A DNA stretch of 64,000 nt, taken from positions 167,501 through 231,500 of the forward strand of contig JAUTXW010003606.1 of assembly GCA_030620095.1 (NCBI GenBank). Direction: 5' to 3'. This DNA is from Kuschelorhynchus macadamiae (lineage: Eukaryota; Arthropoda; Insecta; Coleoptera; Curculionidae). Position numbers and translations under genes: made by a program. The notes beneath the pieces were generated by a model. That model had not been told where the DNA came from. It saw only the letters and a list, made by a program, of their open reading frames with translations, and did no database searches. Below, in pieces: positions 12,001-27,000 of the stretch (positions are counted from its first letter, which is position 1; each line of letters begins with the position of its first letter).

Positions 12001-15000
12001 ATTTTATATTTTATATATTGCACTTTATATATTTTTATATTTTTATGAAATTATCTTTACAAAAATGCCAATTACTGGCACTGAACTGGTAGCTTAGGAG
12101 ATATCTTCGTTTAAGATTTATTTTTGTAAAGGTAGAAAAGTCGTTAAAATTTACCTAATTGATTAGTTTTTTATTTGAAATTTTCATTTCTAATATTAAA
12201 AGAATTGAAGGGAGTGTGGTTTTATAAAATTATATCTTAGTTATTTACCGAATTTTAAAAGTGTTATCATTTTGCTTGGAAATAATGTGGCATTATAACT
12301 GTTAATTTAGTTTGTAAAACTTCTACCGAGGGATAAAATATCCATATTTTTAAAATGGGTTCGCCATCTTGAACTTTAAAAAGATGACAGCTGTAATACA
12401 AAATTCCGAAATTCTGTACCTTAGTCTTTGCAAAATGTTTACCGTTATTACACTCGGACGATTATTTGCAAAGTTCTGGTCATATAAAAATCGTGCAGTT
12501 TTTTTTGGTGCAGTCAGTAGTAATTAAGGAGCCATAGTTAAAGCTATATAAATCCCGAATGGGCATCTATGAGCAGCTAATTTTTTGGTTTTTGGTTAAA
12601 AGGGATCCTTTTTCTTATTTTTTATATAAATATTAAACTAAACTTCAACAAACTTTTTTTTGCATGCTCTACAAGTTAAAAAAAAACTACGTAAATATAG
12701 TAATACCTAAAAAGACCCAAATTTTCTGAGGTAAGGGCTTTAATATTTAAAAAGTTTTGATACCGTAGAAAAGTTTGATTATAAACAGTAGTCATGTAAG
12801 AAATTAGAAAAACATTTGCTATGTTTAGTATCATATTTTCTGTTTTGAAAATGATGTATAGAAACATGTTAATTTCAGATTTAAAATATTTACTAACTTT
12901 AAGGCTTTCCCTCCGAGAACTGTAATTATAATTTTGTTTCTCAATTGCATTTTTCTATTATTAACACTATCTTAAATATAGATTTTTAGAATATGTTAAG
13001 AATATTGCAAAATTACATTTGGGACTTATGTCGTGCTAGACGGCCGATTTAACTCACTGTGCGCCGGTCACGTGACCCTGTAACAATGTTTACTGTAGAC
13101 TGTTATACTTTTTTACTATAAGGATCCCTTGTCAATGAAAGTGGGATGGTCTAATACCACAGTGTAATAGTCTAATACGTGGAGTTGTCGATTGGGTTTG
13201 CCATAGCTAACTAAAACTCTTGTTACTAGTGAAATCTGATCTGAGACTTTGGGTATTTTAGTTTGTATTTTACTATTTTGCAATAAAAGTAATTTCTTTA
13301 TATGGCTTAGAAACTAATACCGGAAATACCTTACTATTCTTTGTATGAAAATTTTATTGCATCATATTTAAAGATATTCACCGTAATATAAATTGGTATA
13401 AACATTGGTATTCCTGGCTAGGCTTGGCATCGTCGTACGATCGACCTTATACTGTGATGTAATCTTGGCAGTGGCTAAATATGTAAATAATGAACTCTAT
13501 TTTTATTCTTCCTCTAAGGCTTCAACCATTTCGAAGTAATGTACCCGTTAGTTTCTATTATTTTACAATATCCCTCGAAAATGAAACATTTTCTAGTGAT
13601 GACATATTTTACACATATGATTCAAAAAACCTTCAGGGAATATTTTTTACACCGATCACAAAATCGTTATTTTTTTCGAAACAAAGACATTAATAAAAAA
13701 AGTGTACACATTTTTTAAAAAGTTTCCTTGTGGAAAACATTGTTCGAGTAATCATTATTAAAATTTGTACGTTTCTAGCGGCTAAACCGCACACCCCACG
13801 AGAAAACTACAAATAACCTTTTTTGTAGGACATATTGCGTATATGTAATTATTATATATATAATAGTTTTGGGTGATATTTTCCCAAGGGGGCGCCCAAG
13901 TCCGGGATAGTAAAGGTGTACAAAATTAATACAGTGACTCACAGCTTAAATGATGCAGTCAATATCAATAAAAAATAATTTCTCTCAGTGGCTCAACATT
14001 CATTTTTTAAAAACGACATACTGAAATTAAGTTAATATGAGTTTTTTAAAATTATACAAATTAATTTCTCAATCAACTGTTCAACATCATTGAATCGTTA
14101 TCGAAATGAGGATAGAGTCCAGGATAAGTCAAGGTTTGCTCCAAATAAAATATTTAACGATCGTGAGGAAAGATTGTAAGAGAAATTACAGTTGATCCCA
14201 AAAAAATTGCTTCAAAATTGTGTGCTGAGGTAGACAGACATTTTGGAAAAAGGTGTAATCCCGATACAATTCGTAGAATTTTGCGAAAAAATAATTGGCA
14301 TGGTCGCACTGCCAGAAATAAACCCTTTATAAGCCAAAGCAATAGACGTTTACGCTTAGAGTTCGCCAGAGAACGTATTAATAAAAACTTTAACTTTTGG
14401 AACTTAGTAATTTTTGCTGATGAAACAAAAATAAATCAATTTGGGTCGAATGGTAAAATATCAGTCTGGAGAAAACCCAATGAATTACTAAAACTGCAAA
14501 ATATTAGAGCTACGGTAAAGCACGGTGGAGGTGGAGACATGTTATGGGGGTGTATGTCGTCTGCAGGAGCAGGTAATATACATTTTATAGAAGGAAATAT
14601 GAACCAGTACATGTATTTGGATATATTAAGACAGCATCTTGTTGCGAGTGCCCAAAAATTGGACATTGCGGACAACTATCGGTTTTATCACGACAACGAT
14701 CCAAAGGACACGTCATATCGGGTTCGAAGTTGGTTGCTTTATAATTGCCCAAATATCATCAAAACACCAGCCCAGTCACCAGATTTAAATGTTATTGAAA
14801 ATTTGTGGTTGACATTAAAAAATAGTGCACCAATAGCAAACAAAAATGAATTATAAAAAAAAATTACCGAAGCTTGGAACACAATTTCACCTGAGTACAC
14901 CAGAAAATTAGTTGAATCAATGCCTAGACGTCTGCAGGCTGTAACTGATAATCAAGGAGGACCAACAAAGTATTAGCAAGACGGTTTTTCTAATTAGTTT

Positions 15001-18000
15001 AAATTAAATATTTTAACTAGTTTTATTTTTTTCCTTGTTGATTGTGTTATTTTTATTTTTCATCATTTAAGCTGTGACATTAAAATCTCATACAATTTAA
15101 TTAAATATCTATTGTAATCTAAATATAATATAATTAATGCAAGAAATTAATTTATGCGATTTTAAAACACTCATATTAACTTAATTTCAGTATGTCGTTT
15201 TTAAAAAATAAATGTTGAGCCACTGAGAGAAATTAGATTTTTTTAATATCCACTGCATCATTTAAGCTGTGAGTCACTGTATGTCGTAAAGGTAGGCTTT
15301 ATAAGAAGAATAAAGTTAATTCTACCTTTCCTGATTGCTTTAATTGTTTGAATTTTTTTATGCTTTGCTGACTAGCCGAAGCTAAAAGCCACAAACATTT
15401 GATGTTGCTTAAAAGTTACAAACTGTCAATTGTAATTGACAAAAAAATCAGTTTTATAACGAGGTTGTTGACAGCATTTTCCAACAATTTTATAAAGACC
15501 GGATCTTTTCAGAAGGAAACCGGGTCTAAACTCATATTTAATTAAATAATACTTCTGGAAGTGTCACTGTACAAGGTCTTCCATTGAGGAGGAAAAACGG
15601 TATTTTTTTTTACTTCACCCGTATTTTCAAGAAATTCAAAATAGCCAATCGATGTAGTTTAGCTCGGAGAACAAAAAAACAATTGAATGAGAAACAAAAG
15701 ACTTACGCCAAGGATGCTGCGTTTTTTAAACGGAACACCCCATATATTATTACATTTTTGGATTCTATGGTCAATTCTAAGTGTTTTTTAATATGGGTAC
15801 TATATGTCTATCTTCAACTGTTTTAGATTTATTGATACTTGCAAATTGATATTTTTACTTCTTTGAGCCGTCATAACACCTGAACGTTTGGACCTAGAGC
15901 AAAATAACTTTCACATTCCTATGTTAGTTTTTGATAAGCTATTTTATGATGCCAGTCCAACAAAAAAGGGAAATTATTTTGCTACCTATTTAATTGAATA
16001 TATTCATATGAAATGTAGGTGATGCAGGTGATCCCCTTACTTCAAAATCACTGTGATTTTGACGTATTAGTAGATATTATATTAATTTGCTGTAATGAGA
16101 TAATCATTACATGAAAAACTACAGATTCCAACGCTGTATTATAAGTCTCAAGACAACGCCAGTAAAGCAAGAACATATATTGCCAATTTTCATAGAAATA
16201 TATCCGTAAAAATAATTATACGGATTAAAAACCTATTTGAAGAAACTAAAACATTACATAACAAAAAAACAATAGTTAATATTAACAATAAAGTAAGAAA
16301 ACATAACTAATAACATAAATGCTCAATGTGCATTCCATTATTCTCGAAGCAATATTGGTATCCTCTTTGCAGCTTTTGGAAACTTGCAGTTATAATTTCA
16401 TTTCCTTGATTAACCTCCGATTTCACAAAACTTAATTGCTGTTTAGAATATTTAACCAAGCTTTCGGATTTGACAAGTTACTTACAGAAATTTAGGAACT
16501 CGCTGCCAAATTTGACATTCCGTTAAACATTCTAAACTTTAATTACATAACCAAGGCCATTAGTCTATTCAAACGTCACAATTTTTTCCATAATTTCATC
16601 AATATTTTCGTTTATACTTTGGTATGCCAAGTTCTTGAGATGCCTCCAAAGAAAGGTGCCCAAAAGTGAAAAATCAGGGCTATTGACTGGCCAAGCGATG
16701 GTTCCATTCCTTCCAATCCATTCATTATGGCATCGCACAGTGGTCATATATCTATATAGGTCATAAATCTCAGTAGGCGATGCTTCAATATCTCCTAGGC
16801 AACTATGTTATTTAATAAACAATTTTTCAACTGACATTTTAGTTAATGATATGACATACATAATGAAAATAATTGAAATGTGTTCATTTGTTTATGTCGG
16901 AAGTAGGCACTTTCTGTAAGTTTAAAACGTGAGTTCTCAAAGAATTTTTCAATAAAATTATGTGCAAATATTAATCGATTTAAATACATATAGAAGAGTT
17001 TGTGTTAATTTATTTATTTTTTTTTTTATTTTGTAATGGAAGTCCTTCATTGCAAGGTAAGTCTTTATATCTTTAAATATAAAAACTAAAAGAGTGTTTT
17101 ACACTAGGAATCAATTTTTTATGTCTGATTATAAAAAAATCGTTAAGGGGAAAGACGATGTTAAGATATATTTATGTAAAAAATATATTAACACAGTTCT
17201 TGACGATTTTTTTATAATCGACATAAAAAACTTGCAATTGACTAAGTGCTTAAAATCTTTTTAATTTTTATATTTAAAGATATAAATGAAGGACCTGGCA
17301 AGAACTTAAAAAAAAATAAATTTTTAACTGCAAAACTAACACTATATGTATTTAAATCGATTAATATTTGCACATAATTTTATTGAAAAAAACTTTGTAA
17401 AGAACTCTGACTTCACGTTTTAAACTTACAGAAAGTGCCTGATTTTTGACATAAACAAAGGAACACATTTCAATTATCTTCATTATTATTCATTCAGGTA
17501 AAATGTCAGTTGTTTGTTTATTAAATAACATAGTTGCCTATGTAAAAATATTGAAGCATCGCCTATGAGATTTATGATATATAGATATAGAGCACTAAAA
17601 GTGCTTTAATGAAAATGGAATATATGGTAAGTTTTGCCAGTCAATAGATTTTTTTTTAGACCTTTATTTAGGATTTGGCAAAAAAGTATAAACGAAAATA
17701 TTGATGAAATTATGGAAAAAATTGTGAACGAAATGAATAGACTAATGGCCGGTTTTTAAAACTCAATACTCATACAACAATAAAACAACAAAGCGAAACA
17801 TATAATATACGGTATTTTTAAAAAGTTTTTTAATGCTCTTTTAAAATATCTATAAATATAGAGTGTATATAAATATATGTAATATAGCGTACCGTGTTTT
17901 TCTGAGATACCCTATATATTATTAATTTTATCACAAAAACTACATTTCATCCTCTACAATTTGCTAATAGAATCATTTTTCTATCCTTAAAAATAAGAAA

Positions 18001-21000
18001 GTTAAGGGGTGGTCAAAATTCAGTCAAAAACACTGTACATTTTATTTTTTGTTTGATCTGCATATCTGGGAAAAACTGACTCTTCTCACGAAAAAAAATT
18101 TCTTTTTCAGGAGCTTCATTTTTGTGTTCTTTTTCAAGAATGGTCGTTTTTGAAATCTGGATAGGTAGTTTTTTGTTACGATTTTCGAATTCTCCGAGCT
18201 AAAATACATCGATCGGCCATTTTGAATTTCTTGAGAACTACGGGGGAAGTCAAAAAGAAAATCCGTTCTTCCTCCTCAATGGAAGACCCTGTAGATTTTA
18301 TTGATCTAATGTTAAATATTTTTTGAACAGTTGTTATTTACCTGTAACATGGTGGCAGCGGGTAAAAGTTGACAAACAGTGTTTTCTGTAACTCGTATCC
18401 GACCCGTATACATAAAACTGATCAGTTTATGCATGGCTGTCGGAGAAATGCCTTGTAATTTTACTCTGGACATCTCACATTCCTTTAATCCCCCTGTGAA
18501 CATTGCCTAGTTAAAAAAAAGTTAAGAAAGAGTTAAGAAACATACTCATTTTTGTTAGAGACAAAAATAAATTTAAATTTAACCATGATCAAATACTCGG
18601 TCAAAAAGCATTATGGGTTGTAACTTTTCACCCTTTAATCCTCCTGTGAGTATTGCTTAGTTAAAGAAAAGTATCTAACGGAACATTTTTTATATTTTTC
18701 CCATAAAAAATTGTACAGGGTGTCCCATTTTCGTTGTTTTTATGGGGTATTAGTGAAGACAGAGTTCCGAATTTCGCGTCATGGTGCTAGTTTTTGGTGA
18801 AACGAAAGATAACCCAAACAAAATTTTGATAGCCCTCTTCGTTTTTAAGATACAGTGTGATATAGAAAATATTGCATTTTTGGGTTGTTGTTTAACTTAT
18901 CGAAAAGGTAAAAACTGGCTCTGATACAGTTTTTTACGTAGAATCCAATGGCGTAGTCAGATTTTTTATGTGAGCTGTGGTTTTTGAGATATAACACAAA
19001 CTTATAATTTTTTAAATAGGACACCCCGTATATTTTTATTTTATATTATTCATTTCACAATAAGCTTCTCGAAAATATATAAAAGTATATACTTTTCTAT
19101 TCGAATCGCCCAGTAATTTGCATTTTTTTAGAGATAGACTCAGTTTTTGGTAGTAGGCTGGGATTGCCTAAACAAAACAAAAGAAAATTGTTGTCATGTT
19201 AATAAAATTACTTGTCAAAAACCTCTGGTTCGTTTTGACGCTAGATTAGATAACCGCCACTTTTATTTTAAATTTTAAAATAAAAACTGGCTAGAAACCC
19301 AACGTATTCTAATGAAGAAAAATACGACATGTTGTTCTGCTTTGCACAATCTAACGAAGATGTTAACGAGGCTTCGGAACTATATTTATTAAGGAATGCT
19401 TAGCATTCGTCGTATTTTACAATAGATACATTTTTATGAAGCTGTTGGCGTTTTAAACATAAGTATCCAGAACGAAGGCAACCATTTGATATTACATTTC
19501 TTAGAATGAAAAGAAATCTAGTTGATATCGAATCTTTCAATAAGCCGCGAAGCAAAACCTATAACAAGGAAAACGAGAAAAACGTAGTTAATGTTCTGGC
19601 GTCCATGATGTAGATCCTTCAAGTTCTTGCAGAAAAAACCATCAGAATGTTGGGGGTCCAAGCCGTAGAATTAAATAGGCAGAATTCTAGATACTGGTCG
19701 CAAGAAAACCAGCATCGAATATTTCTTCTTCAATTTCTTCGATATACAGGGTGATTCATGAGGAAATGTCAATATTTCAGGTACATATTCAGGACCAAAA
19801 AAATAAACATAAAAGTCTATATAAATAAGTGTCCGCAAGGCCTTAGTTCTCGAGATACAGAGTGTTAAAGTTTTTATTTAATTTTCCTATTTTTTAAATA
19901 AAATCTATGATAATGTAAATACTGGAGTGAAAATTGATATACGGGGGTTTTTTGGTATAAAGTATGCATGTACTGTAAAAAAACAGAAGTGTGCTTTACC
20001 TGACAGAACAACTGCTGGTTGGTGTTCTCATCGTTTTTCCTGTTACTTAGCAATAGTAATGTCAGTTAATAATAAGATCAAATTTTGTCACTGTCAATTT
20101 CTGTTCATAACTTTTATTATCTATTTTATTAAAACTTTAGATCTCAATACGTCATTATGCCTGTGATATTCTCGCATCGTGAATATGCAGATATGATATT
20201 CGTCTATAGCTTCTGCAATGGAGTCGCAATTCAAGCAGTCGCGGAGTACCAGCGTCGTTTTCCAGATAGAAGGGTGCCAGATAGAAGAGTTTTTCAACAA
20301 GTTTTCACTACTGCTGGAGAATCTGGGATGTTTGCAAGTGCGAAAATTGTATCTGAAGGGGAATCAGGACTCAACGTTGAAGTAGAAGAGGCTATACTCA
20401 CTGCCGTCGAAAATGATCCAAGCATAAGCACTAGGCGAATTGCAGATACTTATCAAATTACACAATCGTCTACTTGGAGAAATTTTCACATTAATTGTTT
20501 ATACCCATTTCATTTACAACGGGTTCAACATTTGCAGGAGGGTGATTTTGAGTTGAGAATGCAATTCTGTAATTGGATTAATGAAGATCGAAGGTTGTAT
20601 AGGTATGTTTTGTTCACTGATGAAGCACAGTTCACGCGTGATGGTATAAATAATCTTCACAATGAACACCGGTGGTCCTATGAAAATCCTCACGCTCAGT
20701 AGAACATAATTCCAACATAAATTTAGCATTAATGTGTGGTGTGGAATGTTAAATGGTCATTTAATTGATCCATTTATAATCGACGGTAGTCTTACAGGAG
20801 AAAAATATTTAAACTTTCTTGAAAATAACTTGCGAAATCTATTAGAAGATGTTCCCCTTAACGTAAGACAAAACATGTATTTGCAGCATGATGGAGCCTC
20901 TGCACACTACAGTTTAGTTGTAAGAAATTTTTTAAACCAAAACTTTCCAAACCCATGGATTGGTCGGGGAGGTTCGTTTAATTGACCACCTAGATCGCCA

Positions 21001-24000
21001 GACCTTAATCCTTTGGATTATTGTCTTTGGGGATGGTTCAAATCACTGGTATATTCCACTAAAGTAAATACAAGAGAAGCATTATTGGATCGGATAACAA
21101 ACGCAGCACAAACACTAAGAAATGCGCCCGAATGTATCCACAGAGCAACCCGAGCTATACACCATAGAGCTGACCTGTACTTAGAAGCAAATGATGGAAT
21201 TTTTAAAAATTATAAAACGTAACCTAGATTTTATTAAAAACCACTTAATAATAACAATTTAAAAAAAAATAAATACCTTTTGTTTAGTTTATGTCTGAGG
21301 CAGTGAATACACACCTCAAAAAAATGTGTTAGTCTTTCATTTCAAAGCTTTTGTGCCAAGATGCGTTTAAATTTGGACAAAATAACAAACTTTTAAAATT
21401 TTGCGATAAAAAATTACATGCGCCACGACGTAAAAATGGCAAGGTAATAATTTGTTTTACTCAAAAATGTAATACAAGACTGTACCAAAAAGTTGTGAAA
21501 AGACATGTAGGTGGCGCCCCCTAGTAAGAGCAATACTAATATTAGATTCGAATTTGTCATACCAAAAAACCCCCGTATATAAATTTTCACTCCATTATTT
21601 ACATTATCATAGATTTTATTTAAAAAATAGGAAAATTAAATAAAAACTTTAACACCCTGTATCTCGAGTACTAAGGCCGTGCGGACACTTATTTATATAG
21701 ACTTTTATGTTAATTTTTTGGTCCTGAATATGTACCTGAAGTATTGAAATTTCCTCATGAATCACCCTGTATATATAATTTTAACTCAGCGAAAAATGCA
21801 CTTTGTCTTTTTTGTGTGTGTTATCATAAAAAAGGAAAAAATGGTCTTTTTAATTAAGCGAAAAAACAAAATAATCGCCATAAGAAAAAAAGAGCTTGAT
21901 GATGGTATCTCAGAGCCGAAACGTCAGAATTATAAACTGAATACACGAGGTTAACGAGAATCGTTCTCTAAGCAGCATTGAATTGGCAACTGAATTAATT
22001 AACACTTCATTTAAGCAACTTTCTATCTCTTATTGTTTCCAAGATACCCATACATGTATACCCAATTTGGGCCACATTGTATACTTATGGGTTTCTATTT
22101 AAAGTATAAATTTATAGGACACTTCGAGTTAAACCGGAACCAGTTTTGGGTCCGTTTAAATTCAAAAATATGGGTACTTATCTTAATAAACTTACCCCAA
22201 TGTCAAAACGCTATGTTAAAAAATATAGAAATGACAGCGTGTTCCCTATATTTATTGCATTATTTAATATCAATTAATTGATTAATTAATTATTGTACAG
22301 AGACAGTGATACATTGAAAATACTGATTGTTTTAATTGACTGTTACGGGAGGATATTAAAGTTTTGTTTAAAATCAACCTGCGGTTTAAACTCCTAAATG
22401 ATGCATATGTACAGGGTGTCCGGATTTGGTTGCAAAAGCGGGGTATCTGGCTTATTTTTAAAGATAGAACCTTGCGGTTTTCACGAACCTGAGCTAATTT
22501 TTTGTCTCATGAAGCCGTAAACAAAATTTTCATAGCCTTCTTCGTTTATGAGATACAGGGCGAAATAGAAAATTTTGCATTTTGGGACCCCCCTCGAGAT
22601 ACGAGGGGTTATCCTTTAACTTAACGCAAAGGGAAAAATTGCTGCTTATGCAGTTTTTTACGCTGGATCAAGTGGCGTGGTCATATTTTTCATTTGAGTT
22701 GTTATTTTTTAGATATGACCCAAAGTTGTGTTTTTTAAATGGGAAACCCTGTATATTTGTCCAGAAATTGATTTGTCCTTTTAAAAGCTTCTCAAAAATA
22801 TTCTATTTTAATAAACAACAACAAAAATCCTAATTTTTATAATTATCATCCCAAATTTTGCAGTAGGCCATGCAAAACAATGCTGCCTTTTATTTAAAGT
22901 CGTTAACAATATCTACATCCTAACAATAAATCAAAATAAATATGTATTGATGATTTCGCACCAAAAAAGTACCACCTACCTAGATTTATGTAACACAAGA
23001 ACAAAACAGTAATAAATTATTATGTAACAAGCCTTTCAGCAAAAATCAACTGTCGTATAAGAAAATCAAAAGAACTGTTCAAACTGATTTCCATTTTGTT
23101 CTATGCATGCTTCGCACAATTTTCGTATTCGTTTTAGGGAATTAAGCAAAATAACGGGATGATTTTGTAAATAGCGAAAATTTTCTCTTATTGCATTTCC
23201 TAAATCTTGGACATTATCATAGTGGTCTTTGTAAATTCTATTTTCCAGATATTCCCATAGAAAGAAATTTAAAATCGACAAATCTGGGGACCTAGGGGGC
23301 CATCTTATAGGTCTATTTGTTCCGATCCATTGATTGGTAAAATTATTGTCCAGAAATAATCTCGTCATTCCAGAATTGTGTGCAGGAACACCGTCCTGTC
23401 GAAAATAAATTTCGTTAATTTGCGCTAGAGGAACATCGTCAAGTAATTCAGGTATAGCTGCCTCTAAAATTTCTATATAGCGATTGGCTGTTAGATTTCC
23501 CTCAAATATATAAAATTTTATAGGTGTTCCTAATATGAAGCAGGACACATTTAGACCAAACCTGCCCTGCTGTCTTCTGATAAATATTTGGTGTTGATTT
23601 TCCTGGGATCAGAATCTACTATTGTGCCTATTGAGTATACCAGAATTACTGAAATGTGCTTCGTCTGACCATATAACCTTCCTTTCAAAATCTCTAACCA
23701 TATCGCATCTTTCTCGAAACCAATTGCAGAAGACTACCCGACGCTCTGCATCCCCTGGCTGTAAGTGTTGCACGAGCCTAAATTTGTATGGGTGGTATTT
23801 GTGCTTTTTTAGAATTTCTTGAACTCTAGTTTTTGGAATCCCTATGCTCTCTTCACTGGCCCTACAAGAGTTTGTAGGGTAAGCTTCTGCATTAGCCAAA
23901 ACCGTAATTTCCTCAGCCTCCCGATTTTCTTTATTATATGTTTTCGTACGAAGTTTGATAAATGATCCGTGATTAAGTAAATTCTTTTTTATCCGATAAA

Positions 24001-27000
24001 AAGTGGATATATTAGGTTGCCTCCTTTCTGGATATCTAAATAAAATTTAAGCAATAGTATTTCAACATACCTAAAAATTAACTATTTACCTGTTAAAATA
24101 CATCTCAGAAGCCGCTTCAACATTTTCATTACTTAATATAAAACAAGCTAATTTATCCTACTTTTCATAAGGTTCGAAAGTTTGGTTTTCTTCCATAATA
24201 ATACAAATATATTTTTACACAATAAATAAATACAAAAAATTAGCGCTATATTTTATATACGCGTACAAAATTGGGAAATGTCATTTGCTTCCAAGAAAAC
24301 GGCATCGTTTTGCATGGCCTACTGCAAAATTTAGGACGATAATTATAAAAATTAGGATTTTTGTTGTTGTTTATTAAAATAGACCCATACTATTATATAT
24401 TTTTGAGAAGCTTTTAAAAGGAAAAATCAATTTCTGGACAAATATACAGGGTGTCCCACTTAAAAAAAGACAACTTTAGGTCATATCTAAAAAATAACAA
24501 CTCAAATGAAAAATATGACTACGCCACTGGATCCAGCGTAAAAAACTGCATAAGTAGCAATTTTTCCCTTTGCGTTAAGTTAAAGCATAACCGCCCTGTA
24601 TCTCATAAACGAAGAAGGCTATGAAAATTTTGTTTACGGCTTCATGAGTTTCACAAAAAATTAGCTCAGGTTCGTGAAAACCGCAAGGTTCTATCTTTAA
24701 AAATAAGCGAGATGCCCTGCTTTTGCAACCAAATCCGGACACCCTGTACAGGGTTATTTTTTATAATTTGCCAAAGTTATAGATAATTTCGTAAAGATGG
24801 ATTTGCGAAATAGAGTTTTTAGTTTTTTAGTTTTTCTTCTCCGGTAAATTGCATTTTAGATTTTATTAATTTTGTTTTCCGTAAAATCAATAAAATGTTT
24901 TACTTACGAATAAAAGTGTTTTATTTTTGTTGGTGTCATTCCATGGGTAAAGCGATTTAAGTATGGCTGCATATCTGTGAAATCGTCATATGTGGTAACT
25001 TTAAAGTGGAATAGGTCAAAAACTACTGTTTTGAATATAGACAAATTATATATTATTGGAAAGAGGCAAATGAGGAGAATCCAAAAATGTCAAAAAATAC
25101 AGAGTGTCCGAATTAAAATAAAAAAGTTGATGGTGATTTTGTGATTTTCCGATCGTCTTTTGTTTTTGTATATTGTAAATCTTTAGGAAATTCCTTATAA
25201 CTTTCGTAGGAACCCTTTCTTTGTATCTTGAAAAAATAAGCCTCTCACGAGGGTGGCAAATTATAAAAAATAACCCTGTACAGAGTGGCCCGTTTATTAG
25301 GGGACGATACCTTATCTTAGAACTTGTAAGATATAGCAAAAATGGTAAATACGAAAGTTTTTGAATTCATCTAGACTTTTAAAATATCATATTTTTTTAT
25401 ATACAGGGTGTTTGGTTTTTTGTGATCCAGAATCAATTCCTTGTTTTAAATAAAACACCCTGTATATTATAGCATTTTTGAATTCCTAGAAAAATTCTAG
25501 ATACATTTCATGTATAATATTATACCTAAGTCTAACCGTTTTTGACATCTTTTCATTTATATGTTAAAAATGACGTTTGCAGGTCTAAATGTAGCTAGCA
25601 ATTTCTCCTATTGAAAGTATTATTTAACTGGGGTTGTTTTGTTGTTGTGGAAGAGGACCTACTTTAGTAGTCCGTGTTGACATTTTTATAATAAATAAAT
25701 AGAGGGTGACCAAAAACTAACATTAAAAATTTAATTTAAAAAATCGTTAAGTAATTTTGTTCAAATGGAAACCTCCTATTTTAATAGTTTTATCTAATTT
25801 AGGATTAAAATAAAGGTAACTTTATATAAGATTGTCTATTCCAAAAATTTTTAGTTTTAGAGATATTTGCCATTAAACATTTTTCTCAAAATCAAAATAC
25901 AAGAGTTCTAACCACACTACACCACAACGTATTACATTCTGGACGCGCGTTTCGCTAACCAAGTTAGCATCATCAGCAGATGATATAAACTAAAGTCACT
26001 TATACTAACCGAGACTATTTATAGGTAAATGTGGTCACACTTGGTTGCACCCGACTGCACCGTTGTCAAGTAAACAATAGAGGGGACTATAGGGAATAGG
26101 CCCTCTGTCTTTATTTAGTGCTTTCTTGCCACATTTAACTATTTCTGTACTCTCAAATGCATCCAATAATCTATTATTAGATGCATTTTTAATCAACTTA
26201 AGATTATTTATTCCTATTCGGTGATTGTTTTCCAAAGCATGTTGGGCAACGCTTGACTTTTCTGTTCTTCCGTATCTTAAATGTGCCATGTGTTCTTTAA
26301 AACGAATGTTTATGGAGCGTTTAATTTGCCCAACATATTTTAGATCCCAGTCATTACATTATTTTATGGCCACTCCTCTCCTTCAATTCACAGGGTTTCC
26401 AAGGAGATAAGCTCCATAAACATTTGTTTTAAAGACAGAACAGAAGAAGTCAAGCGTTGCTCAACATGCTTTGGAAAACAATCACCAAATAGGAATAAAT
26501 CTTAAGTTGATTAAAAATATATCTAATAATAGATTATTGGATGCATTTGAGAGTATAGAAATAGTTAAATGTGGTAACTAAATAAAGACAGAGGGTCTAT
26601 TCCCTATAGTCCCCTCTATTGTTTACTTGACAACGGTGCAGTCGAGTGCAACCAAGTGTGACCACATTTACCTATAAATAATCTCGGTTAGGATAAGTTA
26701 CTTTAATTTATATCATCTGCTGATGATGCTAACTTGGTTAGCGAAACGCGCGTCCAGAACGTAACAAGTTGTGGTGTAGTGTGGTTAGAACTTTTGTATT
26801 TTGATCTATCTTCCACCACAGGTTCCAGTGTTATTTTAAAAATGCCATACCTACCTACGGCTTTTAAGTATTTTTATTAGTTGGCCATGAAGGCGAGGCG
26901 TGGCGAAAAAAAAATACAATCGAGCACTACAGAAATGACACTAAATATTTTTTGACCTTTGACAATTTACATACTTATTATTGATATTTATCATGCTGGG

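Noticed and set aside
12676..12867. Frame inside the Transib-like element as a possible transposase
   Set aside because: It is short, AT-driven, and lacks any catalytic motif.
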